From: an uncultured Eubacteriales bacterium | GTDB lineage: Bacteria > Bacillota > Clostridia > Christensenellales > CAG-917 | Assembly: GCA_900550855.1 (NCBI GenBank) | Contig: URTQ01000032.1 | Span: 1-11,765 of the forward strand | Reading direction: 5' to 3' | DNA: 11,765 nt | In this document: one piece after another, positions 7,276 through 11,765 of the stretch | Layout: every line of letters starts with the position of its first letter | Numbering within the stretch: the stretch's first letter is position 1 | Position numbers and translations under genes: made by a program | The notes under the pieces: model-generated | The model's database searches: none | What the model was told of the DNA's origin: nothing | What the model saw: the letters and a program-made list of their open reading frames with translations, nothing else

Positions 7276-8946
7276 ATGGATTGTTTAACTCTCAAAAAAT
7301 CAAACTGCAAAAACTGCTATAAGTGCATACGTCATTGCCCCGTCAAAGCAATACGCTTTTCGGGCAATCAGGCGCACATCATCGGCGACGAGTGCATTTT
7401 GTGCGGACATTGTTTCGTCGTATGTCCGCAAAACGCAAAGGAAATCGTCAACGAAACCGAAAAAGTCAAAGTGCTTTTGCAGTCCTATCCCGTTTACGTC
7501 AGCCTCGCGCCGTCCTTTATCGCAAACTACGAGGGCGTGGGCATAAACTCTATGCGCAAATCCCTCAAAAAGTTGGGTTTTGCCGACGTTGAGGAAACGG
7601 CTCTGGGCGCAACCGTCGTCAAAAACGAGTACGACAGACTTTTGAGAGAGGAAAAGAGAGATATAGTCATATCGTCGTGTTGCCACGCTGTAAACTTGCT
7701 CATACAAAAGTATTTCCCCAAAGAATTGCCATATCTTGCCGACGTGCTTTCGCCTATGCAGGCGCATTGCGCAGACTTGAAAAAGCGTCATCCGGGCGCA
7801 AAAACCGTGTTTATCGGACCTTGCGTGGCAAAAAAGGACGAGGCGCAACATTACGAGGGCATAGTGGACGCCGTTCTCACTTACGAGGAACTCACCGAAT
7901 GGCTCAACCAAGAGGGAATAACGCTCGAAAAGGAAACGGATTCGCAAGAGGAAAGCAGAGCGAGATTCTTCCCGACAACGGGCGGTATTCTCAAAACTAT
8001 GAACCTCGACGCCCCGGGATATCAGTATATGGCGATTGACGGAATCGAAAACTGCATTTCCGCGCTCAAAGACATCGAAAACGGCAACATCAATCACGCG
8101 TTTATCGAGATGTCCTCGTGCGTCGGAAGTTGCGTGGGCGGTCCTGTTATGGAAAAATATCACCCCTCACCCGTCAGAGAATACCTTGCGGTCGCAGAGT
8201 ATGCGGGCAAGAAAGACTTTGTCGTAGACCAACCCGACAGCCACGATTTGAGAAAGCATTTCTCTCTCATCGAGCGCACCAATAAGATGCCGAGCGAAAC
8301 CGAAATCAACGCCGCGTTGCGCCAGATGGGCAAGATGAGCAAGCGTGACGAACTCAACTGCGGAAGTTGCGGATACAACACTTGCAGAGAGAAAGCGATT
8401 GCCATTTGTCAGGGCAAGGCGGAAGCGTCTATGTGCTTGCCGTATCTTCAAAAGAAGGCGGAAGGCTTCTCGGACAGAATCGTCAACAACACGCCCAACG
8501 GCATAATCGTGCTCAACGACACGTTCGAAGTGCAACAGATAAACGAAGCGGCTATGGACATTATGCACATCCGCTCGGCAAGCGACGTTTTGGGCGAACA
8601 CGTCGTGCGTATTATGGACCCCAAAGTTTTCTACGAAGTGCAGAAAACGAGGTTTAACGTGCACAATCGCAGGGTTTATCTTGCGGAATATAAAAGATAC
8701 GTCGAACTCACCGTCGTTTACGACACCGACAATCGCCTCTATATCGGCATTATGCGCGACATAACCGACGAGGAAAAAGAGAGAGAAAAGAAAGAGAATA
8801 TCTCGAAGCAAACCATCGAAACCGCAGACAAAGTCGTAGACAAGCAAATGCGCATCGTTCAGGAAATCGCGTCCTTGCTCGGCGAAACCGCGGCGGAAAC
8901 CAAAATCGCGCTTACCAAATTGAAGGAGTCGATAAAAGATGAATGA
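7276..8946 (+). CDS. [FeFe] hydrogenase-like sensor: two [4Fe-4S] sites, H-cluster domain, Fe-S domain, PAS domain
   Basis: The 556 residues contain, in order: two [4Fe-4S] ferredoxin motifs (Cys11/14/17/21 and Cys40/43/46/50); an iron-hydrogenase large-subunit domain (about 70-345); a four-cysteine Fe-S domain (Cys362, 365, 370, 387, the spacing of PF04060); a PAS domain (about 398-495, ending MRDITDEEKE); and a helical C-terminus (496-556). The three H-cluster motifs keep their cysteines: SSCCH (Cys135/136), GPCVAKKDE (Cys183) and EMSSCVGSC (Cys282/286). The usual Pro after SCC is His. This architecture matches the HfsB/HydS-like putative sensory hydrogenases of Clostridia, thought to sense H2 or redox state and signal onward. 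The neighbouring phosphatase overlaps its end by 8 bp, which supports a sensor-output pair. Start: AGAGGG just before ATG 7276. Whether it turns over H2 cannot be read from the sequence. Confidence 0.93.
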   Translation: MDCLTLKKSNCKNCYKCIRHCPVKAIRFSGNQAHIIGDECILCGHCFVVCPQNAKEIVNETEKVKVLLQSYPVYVSLAPSFIANYEGVGINSMRKSLKKLGFADVEETALGATVVKNEYDRLLREEKRDIVISSCCHAVNLLIQKYFPKELPYLADVLSPMQAHCADLKKRHPGAKTVFIGPCVAKKDEAQHYEGIVDAVLTYEELTEWLNQEGITLEKETDSQEESRARFFPTTGGILKTMNLDAPGYQYMAIDGIENCISALKDIENGNINHAFIEMSSCVGSCVGGPVMEKYHPSPVREYLAVAEYAGKKDFVVDQPDSHDLRKHFSLIERTNKMPSETEINAALRQMGKMSKRDELNCGSCGYNTCREKAIAICQGKAEASMCLPYLQKKAEGFSDRIVNNTPNGIIVLNDTFEVQQINEAAMDIMHIRSASDVLGEHVVRIMDPKVFYEVQKTRFNVHNRRVYLAEYKRYVELTVVYDTDNRLYIGIMRDITDEEKEREKKENISKQTIETADKVVDKQMRIVQEIASLLGETAAETKIALTKLKESIKDE

Positions 8947-10111
8947 CCTTTGCGCCGACATCGGCTACAAAAGCATAAATCACGTCGGCGAGCAGTTGTG
9001 CGGCGACCACGTCGACGTCGTTCATCAAAGCGAGGATTCGACCGTCGTCGTGCTTGCTGACGGACTGGGCAGCGGCGTTAAGGCGAGCATTCTTTCAACG
9101 CTCACGAGCAAGATTATTTCCACTATGATGGCGGAAGGTCTTACGCTCGAAGACTGCGTTGAAACCATTGCCGCAACTTTGCCCATATGCTCGGTGCGAG
9201 GCGTTGCGTACTCGACGTTCACCATTCTGCACCTCGTCGAAAATCGAGTTGCGGAAATCATACAGTACGACAATCCTGCCGTCATACTTTTGCGCGACGG
9301 GCAGAACTACGACTTCCCGAAAACCGAAATGGTTATCGGCGGCAAAAAGATATACAAATCCACACTCGACTTGTGCGAAAACGACATATTCGTGCTTATG
9401 AGCGACGGCTGTCCGCACGCGGGACTCGGACTTTCCTACAACTTCGGCTGGAAAAGAGAGGACATTATATCCTTTTTGGAAAGCATAAGTTTCGTGGGCT
9501 ACACGGCAAAAACTCTGTCGACCATACTCGTTGACGAGTGCAACAAACTTTACGGCGAAAAACCCGGCGACGACGCAACCGCTTGCGTGGTGAGAATAAG
9601 AAAGCGCGAGCCTATGAACATACTGTTCGGCCCGCCGTCCAACCGCGACGACTGCGACAGAATGATGTCCTTGTTCTTCTCGAAAGAGGGCAAGCATATC
9701 GTCTGCGGCGGCACGACTTCGTCTATTGCGGCAAAGTATCTCGGCAAGACCGTCCGCACGACTCTCGACTTCGAGGCGAGCGACGTTCCGCCCATATCCG
9801 AAATCGAGGGCGTCGACCTCGTAACCGAGGGCGTCATCACGATGAACAAGGTGCTTACCTACGCAAAAGACTATCTCAAAGACAACGAAAGTTACGAGCA
9901 ATGGAGTTTCAAGCGCGACGGCGCGTCGCTTATGGCAAGGCTTCTTTTCGAGGAAGCCACCGACATCAACTTCTTCGTCGGCAGAGCCATAAACCCCGCC
10001 CACCAAAACCCCGATTTGCCCATAAATTTCAGCATAAAAATGAATCTCGTGACCGAACTTTCGGACTGCCTCGTCAAGATGGGCAAGCGCGTGAAAGTGT
10101 CTTACTTCTAA
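8939..10111 (+). CDS. SpoIIE-family (PP2C-type) serine/threonine phosphatase
   Basis: The protein has 390 residues. The N-terminal half (about 1-222) is a PP2C/SpoIIE phosphatase domain with the metal-binding acidic residues in place: CGDH (Asp23), ADGLGSG (Asp41), MSDG (Asp156) and PGDDATA (Asp211/212). It should remove phosphate from Ser or Thr on a partner protein. The C-terminal ~165 residues (about 228-390, with ILFGPPSNRDDCD and a VCGGTTSSIAAKYLGK segment) match no domain I can name; similar tails occur on phosphatases beside PAS-hydrogenases. The gene overlaps the sensor gene by 8 bp, with AAGGAG (8923-8928) inside it, so translation is probably coupled. There is no anti-sigma factor or STAS antagonist, the usual SpoIIE partners, in the window, so the target is unknown. 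Candidates include the sensor itself, a remote regulator, or a substrate of the APH-fold kinase three genes upstream of the sensor. Confidence 0.9.
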   Translation: MNDLCADIGYKSINHVGEQLCGDHVDVVHQSEDSTVVVLADGLGSGVKASILSTLTSKIISTMMAEGLTLEDCVETIAATLPICSVRGVAYSTFTILHLVENRVAEIIQYDNPAVILLRDGQNYDFPKTEMVIGGKKIYKSTLDLCENDIFVLMSDGCPHAGLGLSYNFGWKREDIISFLESISFVGYTAKTLSTILVDECNKLYGEKPGDDATACVVRIRKREPMNILFGPPSNRDDCDRMMSLFFSKEGKHIVCGGTTSSIAAKYLGKTVRTTLDFEASDVPPISEIEGVDLVTEGVITMNKVLTYAKDYLKDNESYEQWSFKRDGASLMARLLFEEATDINFFVGRAINPAHQNPDLPINFSIKMNLVTELSDCLVKMGKRVKVSYF

Positions 10112-10131
10112 TCGATGACGGCAAATAAGCG

Positions 10132-10149
10132 AAAAATATAAATATTTTT
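10132..10149. repeat. AT-only inverted repeat between phosphatase and hydrogenase genes
   Basis: Arms AAAAATAT (10132-10139) and ATATTTTT (10142-10149) are perfectly complementary with only 2 nt between them. It follows the phosphatase stop by about 20 nt and ends in T5, so it could be a weak terminator. With no G-C pairs it would be unstable, and it may instead be a bendable AT tract upstream of the next promoter. Confidence 0.3.
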
Positions 10150-10171
10150 ACGAAAACGAGACAAAATTCCA

Positions 10172-10199
10172 TTGCGTAAAGCGCGATTTGGTGTATAAT
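10172..10199 (+). promoter_or_regulatory. Probable sigma-A promoter of the group B hydrogenase gene
   Basis: A perfect TATAAT (10194-10199) sits 53 nt before the start codon. The best -35 is TTGCGT (10172-10177) with a 16-bp spacer, which matches only the TTG of the consensus. The transcript would start near 10206. This suggests the hydrogenase can be expressed apart from the adhE operon, although read-through from upstream is also likely given the weak terminator candidate. Confidence 0.55.
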
Positions 10200-10251
10200 C
10201 CACTCGCAAAAGCGCAACGAGCACAACGCAACAAGCGCAAAAGGTGTAACA

Positions 10252-11673
10252 ATGAGAATATTCGATACAAAAGTTCAACATCTCAAATATAAAGTACTTC
10301 GCGAAGTCGCAAGAGAGGCGTGGGCAGGTACGCTCGACAAAAACGCTATCGACATTCCCAAGCGCATAGTCCCCGGCAAAGTTCCGACGATGCGTTGTTG
10401 CGTGTACAAGGAACGCGCGATTTTGGGCGAAAGAGTCAAACTCGCTATGGGTGGCAACAAGGACAATCCCAACGTAATCGAAGTCATCGACATCGCTTGC
10501 GACGAATGTCCTATGGGCGGCTACGAAGTCACCCCCGCGTGCAGAGGTTGTCTTGCTCACCGTTGCGAAGACGTGTGCAAATTCGGCGCGTTGACCTTTG
10601 ACAGTCAACACGTCGCGCATATCGACAAAACGAAATGCAAAGAATGCGGCGCGTGCGCAAAGGTTTGCCCGTACAGCGCAATCACCAATCATAAACGCCC
10701 CTGCGAAATGGCTTGCAAGGTCAAGGCAATCAGTATGGGCGAGGACTGCGCGGCGAGAATCGACAATTCGAAGTGCATCGAATGCGGCGCGTGCGTATAT
10801 CAATGCCCGTGGGGCGCAATTTCCGACAAGTCGTACATTCTCGACGTAATCGACCTTGTGAAAAAGAGCGAAAACAACACGAAGTACAAACTTTACGCCG
10901 TCGTCGCGCCCTCTATTTCCAGTCAGTTCACCTACGCCAAACTCGGTCAGGTCATCACGGGTCTTAAAGAACTCGGATTCTACACGGTCGTCGAAGCGGC
11001 GCTCGGCGCGGATATGGTTTTGCTTTCCGAAGCGAGAGAACTCGCCGAAAAAGGCTTCTTGACAAGTTCGTGCTGTCCCGCGTTCGTGTCCTACATCAAA
11101 AAGAACTTCCCGAATATGGTCGAACATATCTCGCACAACCTTTCGCCTATGGCTATGATTTCCAAGTACATCAAGGACACCACGCCGGGCGCAAAAGTCG
11201 TGTTTATCGGTCCTTGCACCGCAAAGAAAGCGGAAATTCTCGACGAAAAAGTCAAACCCTACGTCGATTCCGTCCTCACTTTCGAGGAATTGCAAGCCTT
11301 GTTCGACAGCAGAGATATGGACATCACAACCCTTGAAGAAGGCGTTCTCGACAACGCGTCCTACTTTGGAAGAATCTTTGCAAGATGCGGCGGTTTAAGC
11401 GATTCCTTGAAGCAATCTCTCAAAGAGCAGAACATCGATTTCGACCTTAAACCTTGCTCTTGCGACGGTATCGACGAATGTCGTATCGCCCTTCTCAAAA
11501 AGAGCAAAAACCTTTCCGACGCCAACTTTATCGAAGGTATGGCTTGCCTCGGCGGCTGTATCGGCGGCGCAGGCTGTCTTACTCACGGCGAGAAGAACAA
11601 AGCCGAAGTGGACAAGTACGGAAGGGAAGCGTTGGAAAAGACTATTACCGACGCCGTCAAAGTATTAGGATAA
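10252..11673 (+). CDS. [FeFe] hydrogenase, group B type
   Basis: This 473-residue soluble hydrogenase (2 H+ + 2 e- to H2, reversible) presumably uses reduced ferredoxin. The N-terminal ~65 residues (FDTKVQHLKYKVLREVAR, then VPTMRCCVYKERAI) are characteristic of group B enzymes as I know them (TIGR04105). A Cys-rich segment follows (Cys83, 86, 97, 100, 105, 109), then ferredoxin-type [4Fe-4S] ligands (129/132/135/139 and 175/178/181/185) and an extra PCEMAC pair (151, 155). The H-cluster motifs are all present: TSSCCPAF (Cys274/275), GPCTAKKAE (Cys322) and EGMACLGGC (Cys432/436), so catalysis is plausible. AAGGTG at 10241-10246 supports the start. There is no NuoF-like flavin subunit in the window, so NADH-linked bifurcation is not shown. 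The H-cluster maturases HydE, HydF and HydG are also absent and must lie elsewhere. Confidence 0.95.
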   Translation: MRIFDTKVQHLKYKVLREVAREAWAGTLDKNAIDIPKRIVPGKVPTMRCCVYKERAILGERVKLAMGGNKDNPNVIEVIDIACDECPMGGYEVTPACRGCLAHRCEDVCKFGALTFDSQHVAHIDKTKCKECGACAKVCPYSAITNHKRPCEMACKVKAISMGEDCAARIDNSKCIECGACVYQCPWGAISDKSYILDVIDLVKKSENNTKYKLYAVVAPSISSQFTYAKLGQVITGLKELGFYTVVEAALGADMVLLSEARELAEKGFLTSSCCPAFVSYIKKNFPNMVEHISHNLSPMAMISKYIKDTTPGAKVVFIGPCTAKKAEILDEKVKPYVDSVLTFEELQALFDSRDMDITTLEEGVLDNASYFGRIFARCGGLSDSLKQSLKEQNIDFDLKPCSCDGIDECRIALLKKSKNLSDANFIEGMACLGGCIGGAGCLTHGEKNKAEVDKYGREALEKTITDAVKVLG

Positions 11674-11702
11674 AACTGTGCTAAATCGCATCTAACTTTG
11701 TC

Positions 11703-11765
11703 AGAGGCACTCGTCCGACAACTCATTTACGATTAGTAAATTAGGGTTGCCGTCCGAGTGCCTCT
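11703..11765. repeat. 63-nt near-perfect hairpin at the window end (terminator stem or MITE-like repeat)
   Basis: The left arm AGAGGCACTCG (11703-11713) pairs perfectly with CGAGTGCCTCT (11755-11765). After two mismatches, CGACAAC (11716-11722) pairs with GTTGCCG (11746-11752) with one mismatch, and an inner stem ATTTAC (11725-11730) / GTAAAT (11736-11741) closes on the loop GATTA. It begins 29 nt after the hydrogenase stop. The window stops at the last paired base, so a T-run that would prove a terminator cannot be seen, nor whether the repeat continues. It is longer than most intrinsic terminators, which keeps a small mobile repeat in play. Confidence 0.7.

Noticed and set aside
6744..11673. 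Complete electron-bifurcating HydABC hydrogenase
   Set aside because: The NuoF-like flavin/NADH subunit is not in the window, and the hydrogenase is of group B type and not the larger HydA with added N-terminal Fe-S domains.

Overview
The window looks like the chromosome of an anaerobic, fermentative member of the Clostridia (Bacillota). The evidence is a fused AdhE, two iron-only ([FeFe]) hydrogenase-type proteins, a SpoIIE-type phosphatase, AGGAG-like ribosome binding sites, a lipoprotein of low-GC Gram-positive style, and a permuted GH3 glucosidase of a kind known from rumen Clostridia. GC content is moderate. The order or family cannot be fixed from this sequence; an uncultured gut lineage is a reasonable guess. 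Every gene I can support lies on the + strand.

Region 1 (1-3147) holds two unrelated genes. The first is the 3' part of a GH3 beta-glycosidase in which the Fn3-like domain precedes the catalytic barrel. The second is a secreted metallophosphoesterase lipoprotein with a GC-rich palindrome in its leader.

Region 2 (about 3240-10111) reads as one operon. A strong sigma-A promoter (TTGACA, 17 bp, TAGAAT) is followed by an 18-bp inverted repeat with 7-bp arms and a 4-bp spacer, placed over the likely start site. The genes are: adhE; an aminoglycoside-phosphotransferase/choline-kinase-fold protein; two tandem thioredoxin-like [2Fe-2S] ferredoxins; a hydrogenase-like protein with PAS and extra Fe-S domains; and, overlapping it by 8 bp, a SpoIIE/PP2C phosphatase. 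Gaps are 12, 14, 1, 30 and -8 bp.

Region 3 (10112-11673) holds a group B-type [FeFe] hydrogenase. It probably has its own promoter (perfect TATAAT) but continues the same theme and strand.

The combined picture is a hydrogen/ethanol redox-balancing locus. AdhE disposes of NADH into ethanol, the group B hydrogenase handles reduced ferredoxin or H2, and the PAS-hydrogenase plus phosphatase look like a sensor and its output. The set of [2Fe-2S] protein, PAS-hydrogenase, SpoIIE phosphatase and hydrogenase resembles, from memory, the hfs cluster of Thermoanaerobacterium, which has been linked genetically to ethanol yield. Having it directly behind adhE is the most interesting point in the window. 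The window ends in a near-perfect 63-nt hairpin (11703-11765) that is either a strong terminator stem or a small dispersed repeat. No tRNA, rRNA, CRISPR array or transposase gene was seen, and no intergenic gap exceeds 300 bases.
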